Positions 1 through 6,424 of a DNA stretch of 32,728 nt are shown here, one piece after another; positions within the stretch are counted from its first letter, which is position 1, and every line of letters begins with the position of its first letter. The stretch covers positions 3,584 through 36,311 of the forward strand of contig DFDW01000022.1 of assembly GCA_002369315.1 (NCBI GenBank), read 5' to 3'. A program made the translations under genes and the position numbers. Under the pieces are notes generated by a model. That model was not told the origin of the DNA and did no database searches. It worked only from the letters and a program-made list of their open reading frames with translations. This DNA comes from Ruminococcaceae bacterium UBA3818. GTDB taxonomy: Bacteria; Bacillota; Clostridia; Oscillospirales; Ruminococcaceae.

Positions 1-30
1 TCAGCGGTTCGATCCCGCTTATCTCCACCA
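1..30 (+). tRNA. 3' end of a tRNA gene, probably tRNA-Ala (partial)
   Basis: Only the T-arm, the 3' acceptor strand and the encoded CCA end are in the window. The T stem AGCGG/CCGCT encloses the loop TTCGATC, followed by TATCTCC and ACCA. Discriminator A73 and a T at position 70, which would make the G3:U70 pair, fit tRNA-Ala, but the anticodon lies outside the window. An integrase gene sits 180 bp downstream and points towards this tRNA, a common layout for elements that integrate next to tRNA genes. Confidence 0.85.
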
Positions 31-66
31 AAAAGACCTGAAATCGTAAGATTTCAGGTCTTTTTT
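31..66 (+). terminator. Intrinsic terminator after the tRNA
   Basis: A 15-bp perfect stem (31-45 with 50-64) closes a GTAA loop and runs into a T tract. It ends the transcript of the tRNA or of the operon that contains it. Confidence 0.85.
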
Positions 67-137
67 CGTCTGAAATCTGCCATATTCGTCTAATATGTCC
101 ACGTATTGAAGGGTGCTGCGGAACCATGCTTTTTTGA

Positions 138-170
138 CGGAACTTTCCGTACCGGAGTTATACCGGAATC
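138..170 (+). repeat. Left 33-bp boundary repeat (candidate att or integrase arm site)
   Basis: The sequence matches 18321-18353 in the same orientation at 29 of 33 positions; the last 23 bases differ at one position only. Internally TACCGGA occurs twice, 11 bp apart. It lies 40 bp beyond the integrase stop codon, where the end of a tyrosine-recombinase element is expected. Whether it is the crossover core or an arm-type integrase site cannot be decided from one integrated copy. Confidence 0.6.
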
Positions 171-209
171 GCCTTGTCATTCTATGGACTGGCTGTACGA
201 AATGTCACA

Positions 210-1370
210 TCAACCCACATTGGGGAACTTCAGTACCTTGCAAACAGGAGGCGGATCATCCGCCCCACTGTGGCCTGTTGGAAAGGCTTTGCTGAACCGG
301 TCAATAGCATCCTGCCGGATGGATTCCTGTACGTGGAGGTAGTGCTGCGTCATGCTCACATCGGCGTGCCCCACGATACTCTGGATGGTAGCCAAGTCCA
401 CCCCCAGCGCCTGCATCTGGCTGACATAGGTATGTCTGCAGCTGTGCGGCGTCAGGAGAGGCACTTCGGGAATAGCCTGCAGTGTTTTCTTGAACTGGTC
501 ACGGAAGTGAGTGGGATTGCACGGGCAGTCTTTCTTTCGGACTTCCCAGATAAACTTCTTATCCGTGTTCCGCAGGGCTATCGCACAGTATCGCAGGCTT
601 TCCGGTACAGGGATGCTCCGGTAACTGTCGCGGGACTTGGGCGTACCTACAACACCGGTGCCCTTGTACATGTTGATGGCCTGCTCAATGCGAATGACCG
701 AGCCATCCGGTTCGATATGCCGGGGTTCCAAAGCCAAGATCTCCTGTGTGCGCATTCCAGTTCCAAGCATCAGTCGGATGCTGAGACCCATACGGTCTTC
801 CGGCAGTTTTTCCATGAGGATAGCCACCTGTTCCGTGGTGAAGGCGTCCTTCCGTTTGATGGGCTCCCGATTGCGCATCTTTTCTGCGAAACGAACGGGG
901 TTCTTGCGGATGAGATCATTGGCTTCGGCCTTGTGCATGATCTGATACATCATTCCCCGGCACTGAGCCAGATAGTGAAGAGAGCGTCCGTCATGGCGAA
1001 GCTTCTTCAGCATCATTTCGATGTCGAAGGGTTTGATGTCCCGGATCTTCCGGCGGCCGAAAAAGGATTTGAGTGTACGCAGCGTGTATTTGTAGTTTTC
1101 TTGCGTGGTGGGCATGATGTTGTCTTTGTGGCTTTCAAACCACATGTCGGCCCATTCCTCAAAGGTATAGACCACATCCATCTCAATGCCCTCGGCCTTG
1201 GCGCTCTGGTACGCTTTGGCCTTGTCTTTGACTTCTTTCTGAGTCTTGCCATAAAAGCTTTTGTATTTGCGTCTTCCGTCATCATGGAAACCGACCATCA
1301 GACATAGTTCCCATGTGCCGTTTGGACGTTGACGGAGATGGCCGTCTCCGTTCGCCCGTCTTTTTGCCAT
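210..1370 (-). CDS. int: Tyrosine-recombinase integrase of the mobile element
   Basis: Catalyses site-specific integration and excision of the element by DNA strand exchange through a covalent 3'-phosphotyrosine. The 386-aa protein has an N-terminal basic DNA-binding segment, a SAM-like core-binding domain (about residues 65-165) and a C-terminal catalytic domain. The catalytic residues are visible: R207 in GTGMRTQEI, H309 and R312 in HSCRHTY, H335 in GHADVS and the nucleophile Y344. The length is usual for Tn916-type integrases. The ATG at 1370 was chosen over one 21 bp upstream because AAAGGAG sits at ideal spacing before it. It is the last gene of a leftward operon and its 3' end faces the tRNA and the 138-170 repeat. 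Confidence 0.96.
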   Translation of the reverse strand: MAKRRANGDGHLRQRPNGTWELCLMVGFHDDGRRKYKSFYGKTQKEVKDKAKAYQSAKAEGIEMDVVYTFEEWADMWFESHKDNIMPTTQENYKYTLRTLKSFFGRRKIRDIKPFDIEMMLKKLRHDGRSLHYLAQCRGMMYQIMHKAEANDLIRKNPVRFAEKMRNREPIKRKDAFTTEQVAILMEKLPEDRMGLSIRLMLGTGMRTQEILALEPRHIEPDGSVIRIEQAINMYKGTGVVGTPKSRDSYRSIPVPESLRYCAIALRNTDKKFIWEVRKKDCPCNPTHFRDQFKKTLQAIPEVPLLTPHSCRHTYVSQMQALGVDLATIQSIVGHADVSMTQHYLHVQESIRQDAIDRFSKAFPTGHSGADDPPPVCKVLKFPNVG

Positions 1371-1448
1371 GCTTACTCCTTTCTCTGGCACAGGCGTTTT
1401 GCAATTTTATTATAGATCACACCGCCAGAATTTGAAATACCCGGTTCC

Positions 1449-1486
1449 GCCGCCTGCAGAAAAAACTTTCCGCAGGCGGCAATTTT
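1449..1486. other. GC-rich hairpin between excisionase and integrase genes
   Basis: A 9-bp perfect stem (1449-1457 with 1472-1480) is followed by AATTTTT on the plus strand only. It would end antisense transcription towards the excisionase gene. In the direction of the int operon it has no T tract, so it may instead shape int mRNA processing. Confidence 0.55.
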
Positions 1487-1490
1487 TATG

Positions 1491-1697
1491 TCAGGATGCC
1501 TGCTCATCCAACCATGCGATGAACTTGTCCCGCATGACGATCATCCGGCGCTTGCCCACATAAATTGTTGGGAAGCCTTTGCTTCGCATCAAAGTGTACG
1601 CGCCTGCGCGGGAGATGCCAAGGACAGCGGCAATGTCCTCTGCCTGAACGGCAACAGGCAGCTGATCAAGAGATGTATAGGTTATAGTTTCGGTCAT
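1491..1697 (-). CDS. Excisionase-like helix-turn-helix protein
   Basis: A 68-aa protein of the small winged-helix (HTH_17/Xis-like) type. Residues 19-60 form the HTH, with the sequence AEDIAAVLGISRAGAYTLM typical of the family, followed by the wing IYVGKRRMIVMRDKF that usually contacts DNA. Such proteins bend DNA at attachment sites and steer integrase towards excision. The gene stands directly upstream of int with its own AAAGGAG site. It could instead be a small transcription regulator; size and position favour an excisionase role. Confidence 0.75.
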   Translation of the reverse strand: MTETITYTSLDQLPVAVQAEDIAAVLGISRAGAYTLMRSKGFPTIYVGKRRMIVMRDKFIAWLDEQAS

Positions 1698-1825
1698 ATA
1701 GGAACTCCTTTCATGGGTAAAAATGTAGACAGATTAAAACGTATTTTGTAGGTGTCATGGGAAAACATTCAGCCACCCTTGAAGTGGCTTCTGGAAACCC
1801 TTGAAATGACTGGCTTTTTGAGAGG

Positions 1826-2233
1826 TTAATTGTCTACGCTCGACCTCTTTTTTCGGGCGTAGGCGGCCTTCTGTTTACGATGCACTTCAGCAGCACAGTC
1901 AGGGCAGTATTTGGAACGTCCCGAACGGGCGATAAAACGAGTGCCGCAGATTTTGCACCGGCGCATATCCTTCGGGTTGAAGATGTCTTCTTCCAGCTCC
2001 GGTTCAGATGGAAGGACTGCGCGGCGAAAGTATTTGCAGATGAGCGTGTAGGCGATAGATTGCGGACAGACACAGCCTTCTCCGTCATCCAGCAGGAGGC
2101 AGTCGCCGTCAACATTGTTGCAGCATAGCTTGACCAGCCGCCAGACGCGGCGTGCCTGCTTGGGTGTGAGGCGAAACAGTTCTCCGTCCGGCCTTCGCTC
2201 AATGGGTTTCATCTTTCTGATCTCATCCCACAT
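1826..2233 (-). CDS. Cysteine-rich VLP-domain protein
   Basis: A 135-aa protein with eight cysteines. The N-terminal part (LTPKQARRVWRLVKLCCNN, then DGDCLLLDDGEGCVCPQS and the AVLP stretch) matches the 'Cys-rich VLP' family common in conjugative and mobilisable elements of clostridia. The C-terminal part has a CxxC...CxxC zinc-ribbon-like pair (CKICGTRF, YCPDCAAE) followed by a basic tail. Its molecular function is not known; metal and nucleic-acid binding are likely. Three in-frame ATGs lie close together; 2233 is preferred because AAGGAGG is 9 nt away, whereas the first ATG (2242) abuts the ribosome site. The start overlaps the end of the RepA-like gene, so translation is probably coupled. 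Confidence 0.75.
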   Translation of the reverse strand: MWDEIRKMKPIERRPDGELFRLTPKQARRVWRLVKLCCNNVDGDCLLLDDGEGCVCPQSIAYTLICKYFRRAVLPSEPELEEDIFNPKDMRRCKICGTRFIARSGRSKYCPDCAAEVHRKQKAAYARKKRSSVDN

Positions 2234-2609
2234 CCGCATCATCCTCCTTCATGATCAGACGGGCATCTGCGGGGTAATTCAGCGTAATGACTGCCGGTTT
2301 TCCGAGGCCCTGCTTCTTACGGATGATCAGGCCGCTGTATTCCAGCTCACGGAAGATCCGCGTGGCGCACTGACGGCTGCGATGCAGTTTCTTTTGTACC
2401 TGCTCCACCGTGAAGTACAGGCGGATCGTGCCATCGGGATCGATATAGCCGTTCTGTCGGGAGATACTTGCCCTGTCCAGCAGGAGAGCGTAGAGAACTT
2501 TTGCGTCATTGCTGATGTCCTGCAGTTCTTCATCCAGCAGCAAAAACCGTGGCAGTGGTATGTAGGAAGCCGCTGGGCTTTTCACTGTAAACTTACAAAG
2601 ATTTTTCAT
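2223..2609 (-). CDS. RepA-like replication initiator (N-terminal domain type)
   Basis: A 128-aa protein like the N-terminal domain of RepA_N-type initiators. It has the conserved opening PLPRFLLLDEELQDISNDAKVLYALLLDR, here residues 18-46, with a winged helix after it (YFTVEQVQKKLHRSRQCATRIFRELEYSGLI). Full-length plasmid initiators are much longer, so this is a domain-only version, as is frequent in integrative elements, where it may support brief autonomous replication or only regulate. It has a GGAGG ribosome site and overlaps the next gene by about 11 bp. The iteron-like array at 3500-3760 would be an obvious place to look for its binding site. Confidence 0.65.
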   Translation of the reverse strand: MKNLCKFTVKSPAASYIPLPRFLLLDEELQDISNDAKVLYALLLDRASISRQNGYIDPDGTIRLYFTVEQVQKKLHRSRQCATRIFRELEYSGLIIRKKQGLGKPAVITLNYPADARLIMKEDDADVG

Positions 2610-2732
2610 AGAACCTCCATCCCATCCATCCTATCCAACCTCGGTATTGATTGGATTGATAGATGATTATCTTGAGAGTTTATTTATTTCTTATTATTTA
2701 GGGGGTGAATTTCATCCTCTGTGAAGGTCAGG

Positions 2733-2816
2733 AAAACCGTCGTCCAGAAATCCAATTACGGAACTCTCCGGAGCGTCCGTGATTGGAAAAACCGTTGTTG
2801 GAAAATCCAATCACGG
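2733..2816. repeat. Degenerate tandem repeat and alternative hairpins downstream of mobC
   Basis: Two 29-bp copies (2733-2761 and 2788-2816), both beginning AAAACCGT and ending with a CCAAT(T/C)ACGG box, are offset by 55 bp. Between them CCGTGATTGG (2777-2786) can pair with either CCAATNACGG box, giving two mutually exclusive stem-loops. One of these overlaps the mobC stop codon. It may be a terminator remnant, an origin or oriT-like site, or a deletion scar. Confidence 0.45.
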
Positions 2817-3146
2817 TGAGATCTCTTCTTTTTGGCACTGCTTCAGCAACTGCCAGATCTCGGCCTGTCGGGCTTTCAGATCAGCCACATCCTCTGCGTA
2901 AAAGTGACCGGTCTGATTGATGCGTCGGCAGATGTGATTGATGTTGGCAGCTGCCCTGCTGACGGCAGCCGCCAGTTTTTTCTGCTCAGTGTAGTCCACC
3001 TTGATGATGTAGCCGTCGATAGCCATCTTGCGGAGATATGCTCCCATGTTTTGAGTGCCCAACTGCGCCATTTTGTTTTTGATGAGCCGGTGTTCATAGT
3101 CGCTGACGCAGAACTCTATACGGATTGGCCGTGTTCGATTTGCCAT
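2811..3146 (-). CDS. mobC: MobC-like mobilisation accessory protein
   Basis: The 111-aa protein resembles MobC/relaxosome accessory proteins. It has an N-terminal ribbon-helix-helix-like segment (RIEFCVSDYEHRLIKNKMAQLG), the typical NMGAYLRKMAIDGY stretch near residues 33-46, and a helical C-terminus with AAANINHICRRINQTG. In mobilisable elements MobC helps the relaxase open DNA at oriT. The usual next gene, a relaxase, is absent: RepA follows after a 200-bp repeat-bearing gap. The AAGGAGG ribosome site before the ATG is strong. The protein is probably a remnant of a mobilisation module, or acts with a relaxase supplied in trans. Confidence 0.75.
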   Translation of the reverse strand: MANRTRPIRIEFCVSDYEHRLIKNKMAQLGTQNMGAYLRKMAIDGYIIKVDYTEQKKLAAAVSRAAANINHICRRINQTGHFYAEDVADLKARQAEIWQLLKQCQKEEISP

Positions 3147-3157
3147 AGTGCGCCTCC

Positions 3158-3421
3158 TTATGGGATGATGTCGATGTCGTAATGTCCGTCGGCTTCGTTG
3201 AAAGAGATAATGCCGAGTTCCTTCAGTTCCGAAAGTGCAGTGAAGAATGTGACCTTCGTCATGTTTAACGGTGTGGTAAAATCAAGAAGGTCGTGGTTTC
3301 CCGGGTCAATTGCATAAATAAGTCCTGCAAGGGCTTTGGCCTCAAGGGAGGCGTTGGGGTTGAGCAGCAGATCCAGAGGGATAGCTGCCCAACGGCGACG
3401 GTGATAAGTAATGTTGTCCAT
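3158..3421 (-). CDS. Small hypothetical protein, winged-helix-like
   Basis: An 87-aa protein at the head of the leftward operon, preceded by AAAGGAG and separated from mobC by 11 bp. The sequence reads like a small DNA-binding fold: helices around ASLEAKALAGLIYAI, then TPLNMTKVTFFTALSELKELGIISF, which looks like a helix-turn-helix with a wing. I do not recognise a named family. Proteins of this size and position in clostridial elements are often replication- or transfer-associated regulators, but that is inference from context only. Confidence 0.6.
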   Translation of the reverse strand: MDNITYHRRRWAAIPLDLLLNPNASLEAKALAGLIYAIDPGNHDLLDFTTPLNMTKVTFFTALSELKELGIISFNEADGHYDIDIIP

Positions 3422-3499
3422 ATGATTTGCTCCTTTCAGTTTTGAAAATGGTCTTCTACTTAACTAAGTGAATCAGGGGCAGGGTTTGTCCCAGTATCC

Positions 3500-3760
3500 C
3501 CTTATTTAAACGGACATTTATGATGGAAAACTTAGTACACCGTTTGGAAATATTTCTTCTCACCATACAACGGACACTAAAGCGCCAGAAAACAAGTATG
3601 ACGAAAAAATATTTCTCTACTTTACAACGGACAAATATTCCCTAAAACTTGGCACCGGCACATGAAAATCTCCTTCTCAATATTCAACGGACATTTTTTG
3701 CGCGAATTAGGGGGTGTCGTGGAAAAATATTTTCTAATTTACAACGGACATATTTCGGCT
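3500..3760 (+). repeat. Five iteron-like direct repeats with 57/60-bp phasing
   Basis: The core AACGGACA occurs at 3509, 3569, 3626, 3686 and 3743. Each is preceded by an A/T-rich stretch of the type GGAAAAATATTTCT followed by TTTAC or a variant. Start-to-start distances are 60, 57, 60 and 57 bp. The copies are imperfect and there are no cas genes, so this is not a CRISPR. It resembles an iteron array for an initiator, or a set of regulator sites. A reversed TGTCCG lies at 3764-3769. Confidence 0.65.
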
Positions 3761-3774
3761 GTTTGTCCGGAGAA

Positions 3775-3810
3775 ATATAAAAACCTCCTGTTTCAGAGAA
3801 AGCAGGAGGT
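3775..3810 (-). terminator. Minus-strand hairpin with T tract, no gene assigned
   Basis: The 8-bp stem 3783-3790/3803-3810 (ACCTCCTG with CAGGAGGT) is followed on the minus strand by TTTTTAT. No minus-strand gene ends here, so it would end a short RNA starting somewhere in 3810-4080. Confidence 0.45.
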
Positions 3811-4081
3811 ACTGAGAAGCGGCTTATATTGAGTTTTAGAGAATAGCAAGCACAGCCGGTGTCCGTACACACGGCGATTTTGGGATAATCCCAAGCCCTT
3901 ATACCGGTGACTTTGGCAACGAAATTGAGGGCAAAATTATGCTGAAAGTCAGCTTTGTATTATTCCGATAATTAGAGTGTATTGTTCCGATAAGGGAGCT
4001 TTTGTTCCGTTGGAAATATTCTGCGAAGAGGATTAGGTGACTTGGAATTAATAGGCGCGGTCCCTCGCATGAGTTTGCAAA

Positions 4082-4115
4082 AAGAGAGTTTCGCATTCCA
4101 TTGCGAAACTCTCTT
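4082..4115. other. 14-bp inverted repeat upstream of the XRE gene
   Basis: AAGAGAGTTTCGCA (4082-4095) pairs perfectly with 4102-4115 across a 6-nt loop. On the minus strand it runs into five Ts, so it can work as a terminator there. Its right arm also overlaps the -35 box of the XRE promoter by two bases, so it could be an operator instead. Confidence 0.5.
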
Positions 4116-4142
4116 GCTTTGTAGTCAAAAAGGGCGTATAAT
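4114..4142 (+). promoter_or_regulatory. Sigma-A-type promoter of the cargo operon
   Basis: TTGCTT (4114-4119) and TATAAT (4137-4142) are spaced by 17 bp. The start would be about 25 bp before the GGAGGT ribosome site of the XRE gene. Confidence 0.75.
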
Positions 4143-4175
4143 AAAGTCGATATTTGTAGCCGGAGGTCGAATTAT

Positions 4176-4403
4176 ATGGCGATTTCGTACAATAAGCTCT
4201 GGAAACTTCTTGTAGATAAAAAAATGAGCAAAGCCGATCTGCGCAAAGCGGCTGGTATTGCTCCGAATACAATGACTCGACTGCGTCGTGATGAGGAAGT
4301 AACGCTCGCAGTATTAAATAAAATCTGCAAAACTCTTGAGGTTGATATCGGTGATATCATGGAGTTCTTGCCGGATGTAGAGGACAAAGTGGGCAAGAAA
4401 TAA
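4176..4403 (+). CDS. XRE-family (Cro/CI) transcriptional regulator
   Basis: A 75-aa protein made up of one Cro/CI HTH domain: helix 1 NKLWKLLVDKKM, the HTH SKADLRKAAGIAPNTMTRLRR, then helices ending in LEVDIGDIMEF. A consensus promoter and a GGAGGT site precede it. It stands first in the rightward cargo, 138 bp before the radical SAM gene, and probably controls it and itself. The adjacent inverted repeat at 4082-4115 is a possible operator. Small single-domain XRE proteins of this kind often control defence operons. Confidence 0.85.
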   Translation: MAISYNKLWKLLVDKKMSKADLRKAAGIAPNTMTRLRRDEEVTLAVLNKICKTLEVDIGDIMEFLPDVEDKVGKK

Positions 4404-4541
4404 TATTCATTGGGCGCGACCCAGACTCGAAATAATGGGGTGTGTTCCACCTCACGGGTACGAATGGGCGCACTTATCCCTTGGTCTACAACTCGACCCA
4501 GATGGTCGCTTCGCCAGACAATTCTTATAGGAGAGAGAACG

Positions 4542-5702
4542 ATGAAAATCGCAATTATAGATGCCGATTTGCTTGGCAGGCAGCGCCATAGATTTCCTAA
4601 CTTAGCTTGTGAAAAGATTTCAGGTTATTGGAAAGAACAAGGCGCTACAGTAGAACTGAAGCTTGATTACGAAAACTTTGATGACTATGATCAGGTTTTT
4701 GTATCCAAAGTTTTTACCGATACCCCTGTTCCTGAGTGGCTTTGCGAAACCGAAAAAGTGCATATTGGTGGCACTGGATTCTACTTTGATAAGGCTCCCA
4801 ACCTTCCAGATGAAATTGAGCATCATATGCCAGATTATCGGTTGTACGATGAATGGATCAAGAGCACAGTAGAGCGTGCAAAGCAAGCTGCGCAGGTTGC
4901 AGGAACACCATTCAATGAAAAATCCTTCATGCTTCAATTTAAGGAGTATACGGATTATTGTATTGGCTTCCTAACCCGTGGGTGTTTTAGGAAGTGTAAG
5001 TTTTGCGTAAATCAAAAATTTGACCATGTCTTTGTGCATAGCCCACTTGAAGAGTTTTATTATGACGAATGCAAAAAAATCTGTCTGCTGGATGACAATT
5101 TCTTTGGATGCCCCAGATGGGAAGAGTTGTTGGCGGAGCTTCAGGCTACCGGCAAGCGCTTCAAGTTTAAACAGGGGTTGGATGAGCGGCTACTTACAGA
5201 GAAAAAGTGCGAACTCTTATTTTCCTCAAACTATGACGGAGACTTTACTTTCGCTTTTGACAACGTAAGTGATTACGATCTAATTCACGAAAAATTGAAG
5301 ATGATCAGACGATACAGCGCATCTAGAAATATCAAGTTTTATGTTCTGACTGGCTTTGAAAGTATAGACCACATTGATATTGAAAATGCATTTAAACGCA
5401 TTGCTTTGCTGCTACGATATGAATGTTTGCCGTATTTGATGCGGTATCAAAATAAGAATGATACGCCTTGGAAGCGCTCTAAGTATGCAGGATTGTATAT
5501 TGCGATGGCAAGGTGGTGCAATCAGCCCAGCATTTTGAAAAAAATGAGTTTCCGGTATTTCTGTGAGGCAAACCAAGCTCTCAGAAAAGATCAGACAACT
5601 TATTGTTCTTCCATGAAGGCAATGACAGATTTTGAGAAAGAGCATCCCGAAATAGCTAAAAAGTATTTTGATTTGCGGTATGGTGAGAATTTCGAGGTGT
5701 AA
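4542..5702 (+). CDS. Radical SAM enzyme heading the defence-like operon
   Basis: A 386-aa protein with the radical SAM motif C148-x3-C152-x2-C155 (TRGCFRKCKFC), which binds the 4Fe-4S cluster that cleaves S-adenosylmethionine. The N-terminal 100 residues (MKIAIIDADLLG, later KVHIGGTGFYFD) look like the Rossmann-type domain that precedes the barrel in cobalamin-binding-like radical SAM proteins of the COG1032 kind. No B12 histidine motif is evident. LLDDNFFG and KQGLDERLL are typical barrel strands after the cluster. The start was set at 4542 because GGAGAG precedes it; the open frame extends upstream without a ribosome site. The gene ends 14 bp before the next. The substrate is unknown; association with nucleic-acid enzymes suggests modification of DNA, RNA or a nucleotide. 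Confidence 0.85.
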   Translation: MKIAIIDADLLGRQRHRFPNLACEKISGYWKEQGATVELKLDYENFDDYDQVFVSKVFTDTPVPEWLCETEKVHIGGTGFYFDKAPNLPDEIEHHMPDYRLYDEWIKSTVERAKQAAQVAGTPFNEKSFMLQFKEYTDYCIGFLTRGCFRKCKFCVNQKFDHVFVHSPLEEFYYDECKKICLLDDNFFGCPRWEELLAELQATGKRFKFKQGLDERLLTEKKCELLFSSNYDGDFTFAFDNVSDYDLIHEKLKMIRRYSASRNIKFYVLTGFESIDHIDIENAFKRIALLLRYECLPYLMRYQNKNDTPWKRSKYAGLYIAMARWCNQPSILKKMSFRYFCEANQALRKDQTTYCSSMKAMTDFEKEHPEIAKKYFDLRYGENFEV

Positions 5703-5716
5703 CAAGGAGAATGTGT

Positions 5717-6415
5717 ATGAGTTTTTACTCTACATGGCACGATGTTCGTGCTTTAGGAATAGATGACAGCGCATTTATAAAAAGTTTTATAGAGCGTTCA
5801 GATGTTTCTCTTTCTGCATTGAATGACGGAAACGAACAAGATATTGCCACTGTAATACAGTTGTTAGTTGCGTTACCGGAAAAAGAGATCGTTCGTATGA
5901 TTTCCTGTAAAGACGAAATAACCCTGCTTCCGGCTGATGTTCCATGCTTCAGTACATTCTCTAATGGTGCTGTAAGACTAAATGAGCTTTTGGAATTTGC
6001 ACCGGAAGGACTTACATATGCAGAAATTGGTTACCAGCTTGTCGGTGCTGCAAGCCAACTTGCACAGATAAAATATGGTGAAAATCATGCGAAGCTTGCT
6101 GCGATGATGAGCCTTGTTACGATTAGCGACCATAGACCAGCAAATATCCGCGCTACGGCATTAGGGCACTATTTGGTGGCGTTGTCGTATGAGGAAAAAG
6201 CGGTAGTTTTGAAAAAACTCATCTTAAGAGATCCGTGTATTCAGGCTATTGTCCAAGCAGCTGTAGCGGGTGAGGCGAACTACCGGAGAGTAGTAGAGAA
6301 CTTGTCTGATTCAACTGCTTATCGTCGGAGAACAAGCGTTAGATGCGCAGTTGAGTTTGCACTTGACCTTCCGGAAATTAATAATTTGTTAGATCGTATC
6401 ATTTGGGATTTATAG
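5717..6415 (+). CDS. Helical/winged-helix protein of the defence-like operon
   Basis: A 232-aa protein without a clear named family. The middle (LLEFAPEGLTYAEIGYQLVG) resembles a winged-helix segment, and the C-terminus (SDSTAYRRRTSVRCAVEFAL) resembles the S-x-x-T-x-x-RR-x-x-T-V ending seen in accessory modules of restriction-type proteins (DUF7226-like). That resemblance is from memory and weak. The ATG at 5717 was chosen because GGAG is 7 nt upstream; an ATG at 5711 is too close. It sits between the radical SAM and helicase genes with gaps of 14 and 9 bp, so it belongs to the same transcript. A role in DNA recognition or as a linker subunit is inference. Confidence 0.7.
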   Translation: MSFYSTWHDVRALGIDDSAFIKSFIERSDVSLSALNDGNEQDIATVIQLLVALPEKEIVRMISCKDEITLLPADVPCFSTFSNGAVRLNELLEFAPEGLTYAEIGYQLVGAASQLAQIKYGENHAKLAAMMSLVTISDHRPANIRATALGHYLVALSYEEKAVVLKKLILRDPCIQAIVQAAVAGEANYRRVVENLSDSTAYRRRTSVRCAVEFALDLPEINNLLDRIIWDL

Positions 6416-6424
6416 GTGATGTAA

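Larger units (their letters stand above)
3422..4175. other. 754-bp non-coding block between the divergent arms of the element
   Basis: There is no convincing gene. It holds five iteron-like repeats (3500-3760), a minus-strand terminator-type hairpin (3775-3810), three TTCCG boxes about two helical turns apart (3963-4009), a long inverted repeat (4082-4115) and the promoter of the XRE gene. The block separates the int/rep/mob arm from the cargo operon and is the best candidate for a replication origin or regulatory hub of the element. Confidence 0.6.

Noticed and set aside
174..1307. A 377-codon plus-strand open frame opposite the integrase
   Set aside because: It is antisense to a clearly recognisable integrase with all catalytic residues, has no ribosome site and encodes no recognisable domain.
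3500..3760. Evenly spaced repeats that resemble a CRISPR array
   Set aside because: Repeat copies are strongly degenerate outside an 8-bp core, the period is 57/60 bp, and there are no cas genes in the window.
4410..4541. N-terminal extension of the radical SAM gene
   Set aside because: The extension has no ribosome site, is unlike the family start, and GGAGAG before ATG 4542 marks the proper start.
4542..5702. Radical SAM gene as a prokaryotic viperin
   Set aside because: The CxxxCxxC cluster motif lies at residue 148 behind a large N-terminal domain, whereas viperins have it near the start of the protein; no viperin-like motifs are seen.
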